A DNA stretch of 19,669 bases from JBBQBQ01 sp038317685. GTDB lineage: Bacteria > Desulfobacterota > Desulfuromonadia > Desulfuromonadales > DDH964. The stretch spans positions 1 to 19,669 of the forward strand of contig JBBQBQ010000038.1 of NCBI GenBank assembly GCA_038317685.1, given 5' to 3'. Each line of letters begins with the position of its first letter. Within the stretch, counting starts at the first letter, position 1. Below the pieces are notes generated by a model. It was not told the origin of the DNA. It saw only the letters and a list, made by a program, of their open reading frames with translations, and made no database searches. The translations under genes were made by a program, and so were the position numbers. Below, piece by piece: positions 1 through 5,660 of this stretch.

Positions 1-602
1 GGGGTATCAGCGACCCCCTGGTCTTGGCGGCCTTGCTCCGGATTCCCCGGCACCTGTTTGTCGAAGAAGCACTGCAAAGCCAAGCCTACAGTGATTTCCC
101 GCTTCCGATCGGTGAGCGCCAGACCATTTCTCAGCCCTACATGGTGGCTTACATGTCTGCGGCCTTGGAACTAAAAGGTGGCGAACGCGTCCTTGAAATC
201 GGCACCGGCTCCGGCTACCAGGCGGCTGTTTTGGCCCAGATTGCCGCGAAGGTTTATACCGTCGAGCGGCACGCCAGTCTGGCTCGCCGGGCCAGGAAGG
301 TACTCGATTCCATCGGTTGCGGAGAAGTCAATATCAAGGTCAGTGACGGGACCCTTGGCTGGCCGGCAGAGGCCCCCTTTGATGCCATCGTGACAACGGC
401 CGGAGCCCCCTTTATCCCTGAAGACTATCGCCAACAACTGGAAATTGGTGGGCGGCTGGTCATACCCGTCGGCGATCGCTTCCGGCAAGTCCTGGTCAGG
501 GTTACCCGCTTTGGAGAGCGGGACTTTCGCGAAGAGCGACTCCTCGATTGCCGGTTTGTACCCCTGGTCGGCATTCGTGGCTGGACCAGCGAGGACCCTT
601 GA
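1..602 (+). CDS. pcm: Protein-L-isoaspartate O-methyltransferase, 5' end outside window
   Basis: Repairs damaged proteins by methylating L-isoaspartyl residues with S-adenosylmethionine, in the cytoplasm. The frame is open from base 3 and ends at TGA 600-602, giving 199 visible residues. Family hallmarks are visible in order: a PRHLFV segment, the substrate-loop segment PLPIGERQTISQPY, and SAM-binding motif I LEIGTGSGYQAA. Further on are an acidic VYTVER strand end, the SDGTLGW loop, and APFDAIVTTAGAP followed by GGRLVIPVG. About 20 N-terminal residues appear to lie upstream of the window, because the frame enters already in the GI-D-P-L-V segment. The next gene is nlpD-like and then rpoS, the same order as the enterobacterial pcm-nlpD-rpoS locus. 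The family assignment is secure; only the start is missing. Confidence 0.95.
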   Translation, partial: GISDPLVLAALLRIPRHLFVEEALQSQAYSDFPLPIGERQTISQPYMVAYMSAALELKGGERVLEIGTGSGYQAAVLAQIAAKVYTVERHASLARRARKVLDSIGCGEVNIKVSDGTLGWPAEAPFDAIVTTAGAPFIPEDYRQQLEIGGRLVIPVGDRFRQVLVRVTRFGERDFREERLLDCRFVPLVGIRGWTSEDP

Positions 603-656
603 TGGCCCGGTCATCCTCAACCGTGAGTTAACTCGGCGGAATTTGTCCCGGTTTGG

Positions 657-685
657 TTGACGCCATCTCTCCCAGCGGTTACCAT
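657..685 (+). promoter_or_regulatory. Predicted sigma70-type promoter for nlpD-rpoS
   Basis: A -35 box TTGACG (657-662) is separated by 17 bases from a -10 box TACCAT (680-685). Predicted transcription starts near 692, about 40 bases before the nlpD-like ATG at 733. It lies in the 130-base gap after pcm. The boxes match consensus at 5/6 and 4/6 positions. A 10-bp palindrome sits upstream at 625-634. Confidence 0.45.
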
Positions 686-732
686 GAGGCGGTTCGTTTC
701 AGTGTTCTCAGCTCAGACCATGGTACCGCCTT

Positions 733-1524
733 ATGCCGCTCAGATTTGTGCTTGCCTTGTCTCTGTTTTTCCTCTTTGCCGCTTGCAGTGGCCATGGAGG
801 TGCTTACCATACGGTAAAAAGGGGTCAAACCCTCTTTACCATAAGCCGCAGCTACGGTGTTGACCCTAATTATCTCGCCCGGATCAACGGAATCTCTGAT
901 CCCGATCAACTTCACACGGGGCAACAACTCTTTATCCCCGGCGCCGAGAAATCCCGGCCCGTTCCGGTGACCGTTCCCTGGATAGCGCAGAAGCCAACGC
1001 CTGAGTCCATCCCAGCCCCCCCCCGAGCGGGTTCCCGTCAGCCTTCGGCGACCAACTCCTCACGCCCACAGCCGCCTGCCGGAGTTGCAACCAAAAAACC
1101 TGGTCCCGGTCCTTACGTGGAGCCGAACTCAACCGGCCTCCCTTTGGCCAGGAGGGTCCGTTTCGTCTGGCCGGTTCGCGGGAAACTGCTTCGTAAATTC
1201 GGCGAAAAGGAAGAGACGGTTTGCAACGGCCTGGAGATCGCAGCCGCCAAGGAGACCCCGGTCGTTGCCGCCGCCGCCGGTAAGGTGATCTACAGCGGTG
1301 CGGGGATTGCCGGCTACGGGAACCTGATCATCCTTGCCCACGAAGACTCCTTCTATTCCGTGTATGGCTATAACCGTGAGAATTTGGTGACCACCGGCGC
1401 ATTTGTCAGCAAAGGTGAGAAAATTGCCCTCGTCGGCCCGCCCCCTAAAGGCGGAGCACCTCGTCTCTACTTTGAAATCCGTTACGGCAAGCAACCTGTC
1501 GATCCGATTTTTTACTTGCCTTAG
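733..1524 (+). CDS. nlpD: NlpD-like lipoprotein: LysM plus degenerate M23 peptidase domain
   Basis: Probable envelope lipoprotein that binds peptidoglycan and may activate cell-wall amidases, by analogy with NlpD/EnvC. The 263 residues begin with a lipoprotein signal peptide ending in FAAC, with Cys18 as the predicted lipid site. A LysM domain spans about residues 25-70 (YHTVKRGQTLFTISRSYGV), followed by a Pro/Ser-rich linker at about 72-138. An M23 (LytM) fold then runs from about 145 to the end. The M23 zinc ligands are replaced: the usual H-x-G-x-D is N165-G-L-E168 and the usual H-L-H is R244-L-Y246. It is therefore probably not a working endopeptidase, as in E. coli NlpD. No clear Shine-Dalgarno precedes the ATG; the start is chosen because the signal peptide fits. 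rpoS follows after 68 bases, so transcription may run through. Confidence 0.85.
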   Translation: MPLRFVLALSLFFLFAACSGHGGAYHTVKRGQTLFTISRSYGVDPNYLARINGISDPDQLHTGQQLFIPGAEKSRPVPVTVPWIAQKPTPESIPAPPRAGSRQPSATNSSRPQPPAGVATKKPGPGPYVEPNSTGLPLARRVRFVWPVRGKLLRKFGEKEETVCNGLEIAAAKETPVVAAAAGKVIYSGAGIAGYGNLIILAHEDSFYSVYGYNRENLVTTGAFVSKGEKIALVGPPPKGGAPRLYFEIRYGKQPVDPIFYLP

Positions 1525-1592
1525 GCGGACCCTTCTCTTAGACTTCTGGGGTCTTTCCCACCCCTTTTCGGGATGGTTCAGGGAGTTTGATC

Positions 1593-2606
1593 ATGGACGA
1601 CAATCATAGCGATTACGAAGAATTAGATAGTGGTGGTGAGGAGCTTGACGTGGTTGGCGGCGAGGAGGTCGATGAAGAGGACCTCGAAGCCATGGCCGAA
1701 GCCGAGTTAGAAAAAGAAGCAGAGGAAGAGGCTGAAGTCGCCGAACGAGAACCCCTCGATGACCATTCCGATGATGCTATCAAACTCTACCTCAAGGAAA
1801 TCCAGAAGACGACTCTCCTGACCGCCGAAGAAGAACGGGAACTGGCTCGGCGTATCTCCACCGGGGACATGGCGGCCCGGGACCGTATGATCGAATCGAA
1901 CCTGCGCCTGGTAGTCAAGATTGCCAAGCGTTACATGAACCGCGGGCTACCCTTTCTGGATCTGATCGAGGAAGGGAACATGGGGTTGATCAAAGCGGTC
2001 GAACGTTTCAAACTGTCCAAGGAGTGCCGTTTTTCGACCTATGCCACTTGGTGGATCCGGCAATCGATTGAACGAGCCCTGGTCAACCAGAGTCGCACCA
2101 TCCGCCTGCCGGTGCATGTTTCTGATGACATCAACAAGTACATCAAGATCAGCCGCGAACTGATTCATCAGCTTAACCGGGAACCGCAAGCAAAAGAGAT
2201 TGCGGATGCCATGGGGGTTGATCCCGCCTATATTCGTCGCCTCATGGTCCTAGTCAAAAAGACCTATTCCATTGAACATCCGATGGGAGAAAACAACGAC
2301 TACAGCCTGATGGATACTATCGAGGATACCAGTAGCATCGACCCGGCTGCACTCATCGAAGATCTCAATAAGTTCGCACATGTCAAGGAATGGCTGGCGA
2401 CCCTGAGCGATAATGAGCAGGAAATTCTTGCCCTGCGCTTCGGGTTGAATGATCGCGAACCACAGACCCTTGATACCATTGGCCGACGCTTTGGTGTGAC
2501 CCGGGAACGGATCCGCCAAATTGAGGCCAAAAGCCTTGAAAAGTTGCGCCACATCATGGAAGAGAAGGAATTCTCCAGCAAGGTCTTCACCGAAAACGAC
2601 CGATAG
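1593..2606 (+). CDS. rpoS: RNA polymerase sigma factor of the RpoS type
   Basis: Sigma70-family factor of 337 residues that directs RNA polymerase to general-stress or stationary-phase promoters. Residues 1-60 are an acidic, Glu/Asp-rich leader. Region 1.2 starts at about 61 (DDAIKLYLKEI). Region 2 at about 100-168 includes NLRLVVKIAKRY, the core-binding DLIEEGNMGLIKAVE and the -10-reading FSTYATWWIRQSIERA. Region 3 is at about 175-250. Region 4 ends in the helix-turn-helix GRRFGVTRERIRQIEAKSLEKLR at about 297-319. The ATG at 1593 is chosen over a TTG six bases upstream because GGGAG (1581-1585) sits seven bases before it. Length and position after pcm and nlpD favour RpoS over the much longer RpoD. 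Whether a promoter lies inside nlpD, as in E. coli, cannot be judged here. Confidence 0.9.
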   Translation: MDDNHSDYEELDSGGEELDVVGGEEVDEEDLEAMAEAELEKEAEEEAEVAEREPLDDHSDDAIKLYLKEIQKTTLLTAEEERELARRISTGDMAARDRMIESNLRLVVKIAKRYMNRGLPFLDLIEEGNMGLIKAVERFKLSKECRFSTYATWWIRQSIERALVNQSRTIRLPVHVSDDINKYIKISRELIHQLNREPQAKEIADAMGVDPAYIRRLMVLVKKTYSIEHPMGENNDYSLMDTIEDTSSIDPAALIEDLNKFAHVKEWLATLSDNEQEILALRFGLNDREPQTLDTIGRRFGVTRERIRQIEAKSLEKLRHIMEEKEFSSKVFTENDR

Positions 2607-2639
2607 CGAACCCCTTGCGGGATTGAGAAGGAGCGGTTT

Positions 2640-3155
2640 GTGGACGATTTGAAACGGATCATTCGGGATGTCCCCGATTTCCCCAAGCAGGGGATTGTTT
2701 TCAAGGATATAACGACTCTGCTCAGCGACGCCAAAAGCTTCCATCGTATGGTCGATCTGATTGCCCACCGGTATCTCGGGGGACAGATCGCCCAGGTGGT
2801 AGGGGTCGAAGCCCGTGGTTTCATCCTTGGAGCGGCCCTGGCTTATAAACTCGGATCCGGAATTACCCTGGTCCGCAAACCGGGCAAGCTCCCTTATAAA
2901 ACCCGGAAAAAATCCTATGCATTGGAGTACGGCACCGACACCCTGGAAATTCACGAGGACGCTTTCAGGCCCGGGGAACGAGTGCTGATCGCCGACGATC
3001 TTCTGGCCACCGGGGGCACCATGGCCGCCGTTATCGAGTTGGTTCAAGAACTTGGGGCCGAGGTCGTCGAATGCTGTTTCCTGGCCGAACTCGAGTTTCT
3101 CCACGGTCGCAATCGGTTGCCGGAAGGAAAGGTATTTAGCCTCCTGAAATTTTAA
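2640..3155 (+). CDS. apt: Adenine phosphoribosyltransferase
   Basis: Purine salvage enzyme that joins adenine with PRPP to give AMP and pyrophosphate in the cytoplasm. The 171-residue length is normal for bacterial Apt. Visible landmarks are the N-terminal IRDVPDFPKQGIVFKDITTL segment, the VVGVEARGFILGAALAY loop, the hood segment VRKPGKLPYKT, and the PRPP-binding motif VLIADDLLATGGTM. It starts at GTG 2640, preceded by AAGGAG at 2628-2633. It follows rpoS by 33 bases and ends 25 bases before tRNA-Arg, with no visible terminator on either side, so it may share a transcript with both. Confidence 0.96.
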   Translation: MDDLKRIIRDVPDFPKQGIVFKDITTLLSDAKSFHRMVDLIAHRYLGGQIAQVVGVEARGFILGAALAYKLGSGITLVRKPGKLPYKTRKKSYALEYGTDTLEIHEDAFRPGERVLIADDLLATGGTMAAVIELVQELGAEVVECCFLAELEFLHGRNRLPEGKVFSLLKF

Positions 3156-3180
3156 TCGGAACTTGCTCCGCAATCTTCCT

Positions 3181-3257
3181 GGCCCCGTAGCTCAGTTGGA
3201 TAGAGCGACCGCCTCCTAAGCGGTAGGCCGTGCGTTCAAATCGCGCCGGGGCCGCCA
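3181..3257 (+). tRNA. tRNA-Arg (anticodon CCT)
   Basis: A complete cloverleaf of 77 bases with encoded CCA. The acceptor arms are GGCCCCG (3181-3187) and CGGGGCC (3247-3253), and the discriminator is G3254. The D stem is GCTC/GAGC and the anticodon stem is ACCGC/GCGGT around loop CTCCTAA, with anticodon CCT at 3215-3217. The T arm is GTGCG-TTCAAAT-CGCGC. It reads AGG codons. The 3' half of tRNA genes is a common integration site, but no repeat of this end was found in the window. Confidence 0.97.
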
Positions 3258-3260
3258 ATT

Positions 3261-3299
3261 ACCAACAGCCATTTGGCAACCTGCCGGGTGGCTGTTGGT
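3261..3299 (+). terminator. Long hairpin just after tRNA-Arg, possible terminator
   Basis: Perfect 11-bp inverted repeat ACCAACAGCCA (3261-3271) / TGGCTGTTGGT (3289-3299) with a 17-base loop, starting four bases after the tRNA CCA. No T-tract follows, so it is not a classical intrinsic terminator. It could end the tRNA transcript, aid 3' processing, or mark an old insertion edge. Confidence 0.4.
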
Positions 3300-3406
3300 C
3301 GTTATGGATAGGAGGCGACCGAACATCGATTTCTGGTACGCCCTTTGCTAAACATCTCGGCATGGGCATCAGGGACGTCTTTCAGCCACTGCCGGAGAGG
3401 TACGCC

Positions 3407-3565
3407 ATGACCAATGAACTTGATGACTTCAGCAGTTGTGAGATGAATGAAAAGGAGGTGGTTGAAGGGTTGTGCCTTTCCTTCGATCTGCTTCGCAGAA
3501 TCTGCATGGAGACCGGAACCCCATGCAAAACCCAGCAAGAACCTACCCAAACAACGGCGGAATGA
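3407..3565 (+). CDS. Possible small protein of 52 residues, unknown function
   Basis: An ATG at 3407 is preceded by GGAGAGG (3394-3400) at good spacing and opens a 52-codon frame ending TGA 3563-3565. The predicted product is acidic in its first half (NELDD, NEKEVVEG), has four cysteines (Cys10, 17, 28, 35) and ends in a Gln/Thr-rich tail. No domain is recognised and there is no signal peptide or membrane segment. It lies in the poorly conserved stretch between tRNA-Arg and the broken crotonase gene. It may be a true small gene or a chance frame; the ribosome binding site is the main support. Confidence 0.3.
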   Translation: MTNELDDFSSCEMNEKEVVEGLCLSFDLLRRICMETGTPCKTQQEPTQTTAE

Positions 3566-3645
3566 TGAAACGGATGGCCCACTGCTCAGATTCCAGGTGC
3601 CTGCGTCCCTTGAACCCTGACTCCCTTTGCTTTTCATAACCACTC

Positions 3646-3999
3646 ATGGATCGCTATCCGATTTTGGCGCAACGCGTCACAGGCGATGCAAATAATGCAT
3701 GACGCTTGCAGAAACTTCCTGTTTTTAAAGGCCGCAGCATCGAAGCCTTCGAGGCTGATCGAATCGGGTTGGTCAGTTCCGTCGTTCATGAAAAGGAGCT
3801 TCTTCCTTGCGCTTGGAGCCATGCATCCACCATCCTGGGAGCGTCGCTCGGGACCCTCAAATTCGTCGAACAGGTCATGAACCTAAGCGCTGAACGGGAT
3901 TTTGAAGGTCCTTTCACTGAGGACCACGACCGTGCTTTCCAAGAGCGGTCGCTGCCAAGGATGCGGGATAAGACCAAGAAGGGGTTGCCGCCATCATGA
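3646..3999 (+). pseudogene. Remnant of an enoyl-CoA hydratase/isomerase (crotonase) gene, 3' part
   Basis: The frame from about 3703 encodes a segment closely resembling the C-terminal third of crotonases. GRSIEAFEADRIGLVSSVV matches the typical G-R-x-I-x-A-x-E-A-x-x-I-G-L-V-x-x-V-V pattern. It is followed by helical segments ending in an FQERS-P tail like the usual end of the family. The same frame upstream, from ATG 3646, reads 18 codons and meets an in-frame TGA at 3700-3702. The N-terminal two thirds of a roughly 260-residue enzyme, including the oxyanion-hole regions, could not be found in any frame between the tRNA and 3646. The remnant ends by overlapping the next gene as ATGA, suggesting an intact crotonase gene was once translated together with it. 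Resemblance was judged by eye; the exact subfamily is unknown. Confidence 0.6.
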
Positions 4000-4259
4000 A
4001 CTGCCGGGTCGGGTGCGGGGCCTGTTGCATTGCCCCCTCCATTTCTTCCCCGATACCCGGGATGCCGGAAGGAAAACCGGGCGGGGTGCGCTGTGTGCAG
4101 CTGACTTCCGATAATCGCTGCCGGCTTTTTGGCAAAGTTGAACGGCCGGTTGTTTGCAGCCGATTGAGACCGAGCGAGGAGATGTGCGGGTCGAGTCATG
4201 CGGAGGCGTTGGAGGGGCTGATGGAACTGGAGAACAGGACCGACCCAGGGCCGATTTGA
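3996..4259 (+). CDS. YkgJ-family cysteine-cluster protein
   Basis: Small 87-residue protein of the YkgJ/UPF0153 zinc- or iron-chelating family; the biochemical role of the family is not established. It starts with the typical MNCRxxCGACCIAPSISSPIPGMP block. Eight cysteines (Cys3, 7, 10, 11, 33, 42, 54, 64) are placed as in E. coli YkgJ, with the later conserved pieces RPVVC and EEMCG. Length is normal, so the gene looks intact even though the crotonase frame before it is broken. The ATG overlaps the TGA of that remnant by four bases; an AAGGGG about 12 bases upstream may serve as ribosome binding site. It converges on the AMMECR1 gene across a hairpin. Confidence 0.88.
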   Translation: MNCRVGCGACCIAPSISSPIPGMPEGKPGGVRCVQLTSDNRCRLFGKVERPVVCSRLRPSEEMCGSSHAEALEGLMELENRTDPGPI

Positions 4260-4295
4260 AGGAAAAAGTGAAGGGTCCGCTGGGTTTTTAAAGAG

Positions 4296-4337
4296 TTCAA
4301 ACCGGAAAGTCCGCTATCGACGGCTTTCCGGTTTGAA
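4296..4337. terminator. Shared hairpin between convergent YkgJ and AMMECR1 genes
   Basis: Perfect 14-bp inverted repeat TTCAAACCGGAAAG (4296-4309) / CTTTCCGGTTTGAA (4324-4337), with a possible three-pair extension CCG/CGG inside the 14-base loop. It lies 36 bases after the YkgJ-type stop and 8 bases after the AMMECR1 stop, so it may end both transcripts. T-tracts are short: TTTAAAAA follows a few bases on in the minus direction. Confidence 0.65.
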
Positions 4338-4345
4338 GTTTCACC

Positions 4346-4906
4346 TCAGGAAGGCTGGCTCTCAGCAAAAATCTCGGCGCTGAAGATGTAAATCTCCGTG
4401 TCTTCAGCCATCCAGGCTTCGGTCGGCAAACCTGCCTTGATACAGGTTTGCTTAAGAAAAGTTTCACGGTCCCAGTGGTGTTCAGTGGCCACCTGGGGCA
4501 AGAGTACCCCTCTGTAGAAGCCTTTTTCCAGGTAAATGCCGTGTTTTCCAACCATGATTTCAGTGAGGTCGTCGATTTTACGGAGAGGGGAGAGGACCGA
4601 GATCTCAAGGGTAAAATTGTCTAGGTCGGCTTCCTTCATCGGATAGAATCGCGGGTCTTTGGTGGCCGAGGAGGCAGCCATCTCTGCAACTTCCTTGAAG
4701 AGCGGAAACTCCGATTGAAAATTTCCGATACAGCCCCGCAATTGCCCATTCTGTTTGATCGTGACGAAACAACCGCTGCGGCTGTTGAGGGATTTTTCCT
4801 CCCGCGGTTCAATATAAAGGGTGTTGTTGCGGACCCACGATTCAATCGATTTACGAGCGATGGCGAGCAGTGTGATTTTTTCTTTGGTGTTCAGCGCTTG
4901 TTCCAC
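4346..4906 (-). CDS. AMMECR1-domain protein (AmmeMemoRadiSam protein A type)
   Basis: 186-residue cytoplasmic protein of the AMMECR1 family, often found with a Memo-like protein and a radical SAM protein; its activity is not established. The family signature LRGCIG is at about residues 56-61, followed by the usual ATKDPRFYPM block and a C-terminal EIYIFSAEIF strand. The start is GTG 4906, where GGAGG (complement of 4911-4915) lies four bases upstream. An in-frame GTG at 4942 would add 12 residues but has no usable ribosome binding site and lies almost on the predicted transcription start. No Memo or radical SAM partner is nearby, so the gene stands alone. A strong promoter precedes it. Confidence 0.88.
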   Translation of the reverse strand: MEQALNTKEKITLLAIARKSIESWVRNNTLYIEPREEKSLNSRSGCFVTIKQNGQLRGCIGNFQSEFPLFKEVAEMAASSATKDPRFYPMKEADLDNFTLEISVLSPLRKIDDLTEIMVGKHGIYLEKGFYRGVLLPQVATEHHWDRETFLKQTCIKAGLPTEAWMAEDTEIYIFSAEIFAESQPS

Positions 4907-4937
4907 GAAGCCTCCAGCGAAATCGAATATAAGATGA

Positions 4938-4955
4938 GTCACCTAATATGGTGAC
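4938..4955. promoter_or_regulatory. Palindrome at predicted transcription start, candidate operator
   Basis: Inverted repeat GTCACC (4938-4943) / GGTGAC (4950-4955) with a six-base AT-rich spacer. It directly follows the -10 box of the AMMECR1 promoter and covers the predicted start site near 4949. A protein bound here would block initiation. The regulator is unknown. Confidence 0.4.
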
Positions 4956-4984
4956 AATATAGTCAGAAACACAGCGCTTTTCAA
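4956..4984 (-). promoter_or_regulatory. Strong sigma70-type promoter for the AMMECR1 gene
   Basis: Read on the minus strand: -35 TTGAAA (complement of 4979-4984), a 17-base spacer, and -10 TATATT (complement of 4956-4961). Both boxes match consensus at 5/6 positions and spacing is ideal. Predicted start near 4949 gives a leader of about 43 bases to the preferred GTG at 4906. Confidence 0.65.
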
Positions 4985-5023
4985 GGTATTTGATAACTGA
5001 TTGCAGACCTGCGAAAGGAAAAA

Positions 5024-5056
5024 GACGCCGCCTCCCCAACAAGGGGAGACGGCGTC
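5024..5056 (-). terminator. Intrinsic terminator of the zinc-ribbon gene
   Basis: 14-bp stem GACGCCGCCTCCCC (5024-5037) / GGGGAGACGGCGTC (5043-5056) with one C-A mismatch and a five-base loop. Reading on the minus strand it is followed by TTTTTCC (complement of 5017-5023), a good T-tract. It ends the transcript 63 bases after the zinc-ribbon stop and insulates the AMMECR1 promoter. Confidence 0.85.
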
Positions 5057-5119
5057 CTGAGCGGCGGTGGTTCGCTCCTTAACGACGCAGTGGCGACGTC
5101 AAGTTCTCGCCCCGGAACC

Positions 5120-5290
5120 CTAGTAATTGGCAACGGCGGGGAGGGTCGAACCGTGCAGGATGATCGAACGGTTTGCCTTGCGGGTCCAGAGAGCACCGCA
5201 GTTGCCGCATTCCTGAAGATTGGCGGCAAATCCATCAGAATGGGTATCGATCTCGACATGATACGGGTTGTTACAGATGGGGCACTCCAT
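5120..5290 (-). CDS. Small zinc-ribbon protein, unknown role
   Basis: 56-residue protein with two CxxC pairs, CPIC at residues 3-6 and CGNC at 28-31. This is the usual layout of a small zinc ribbon that binds one Zn ion. A basic, hydrophobic tail (about residues 37-56) follows. The ATG at 5288-5290 (complement) has AGGGAGA about eight bases upstream. Longer readings of the frame from further upstream cross a low-complexity AT tract and are unlikely to be coding. It is monocistronic, with its own predicted promoter and terminator. Function cannot be inferred beyond metal binding; such proteins often bind nucleic acid or other proteins. Confidence 0.7.
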   Translation of the reverse strand: MECPICNNPYHVEIDTHSDGFAANLQECGNCGALWTRKANRSIILHGSTLPAVANY

Positions 5291-5602
5291 GGCCAGGTTC
5301 TCCCTATTTGCTATATGGTCTTTATTCCCAAGCGTGGTCGAGAATAGCGGGATCCTCTGCGGAATGCAACTAAAAAATTTAAAAAAAATGTTTAAAACCA
5401 GCATGTTATGGTTTTTTTTGTTTTGCTTGCCAGACCATTTTTTGATTGACCGGGGGCTCGGAACCTCCCAGGAGTAATCATTCTTTGGCAACTGCCTGAA
5501 AACTAAAGGGTAAGTTCGCTATATACCGGGTTTTTAAAACCTTCCTCATTGGGATTGTCCGGATTATTCATGGATGCAAATTCCCCCGGGAAGCGGTGGG
5601 CC
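5291..5602. other. Intergenic stretch between zinc-ribbon gene and typA terminator
   Basis: No convincing gene is seen. The left part holds the ribosome binding site and predicted promoter of the zinc-ribbon gene. The section 5371-5445 is unusually rich in A and T homopolymer runs compared with the GC-rich surroundings. The part 5446-5602 shows no recognisable RNA or repeat. Confidence 0.5.
5341..5369 (-). promoter_or_regulatory. Candidate promoter with UP-like element for the zinc-ribbon gene
   Basis: On the minus strand: -35 TTGCAT (complement of 5364-5369), 17-base spacer, -10 TATTCT (complement of 5341-5346). A nearly pure A/T tract (5371-5398) lies directly upstream of the -35 box, where an RNA polymerase alpha-subunit UP element would be. 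Box matches are modest (3/6 and 4/6), so the A/T tract carries much of the call. Confidence 0.4.
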
Positions 5603-5642
5603 AAAACGGCAACGGCCCCGATAACGGGGCCGTTGCCGTTTT
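5603..5642 (-). terminator. Terminator of typA, perfect 17-bp stem
   Basis: Perfect inverted repeat AAAACGGCAACGGCCCC (5603-5619) / GGGGCCGTTGCCGTTTT (5626-5642) with a six-base loop, 18 bases after the typA stop. The stem ends in A4/T4, so each strand shows a GC stem followed by Ts. It could therefore work in both directions, though only typA points into it closely. Confidence 0.85.
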
Positions 5643-5660
5643 GAATAGAGCGTGATGAGT

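Noticed and set aside
2250..3173. Open frame of 307 codons on the minus strand across rpoS and apt
   Set aside because: Both plus-strand genes are secure, and the reverse product has no family features.
3181..4345. Integrated mobile element at tRNA-Arg
   Set aside because: No integrase, transposase or direct repeat of the tRNA end is visible; only decay is supported.
5570..5644. 24-codon frame on the plus strand before the typA terminator
   Set aside because: It runs through the terminator stem and has no ribosome binding site.
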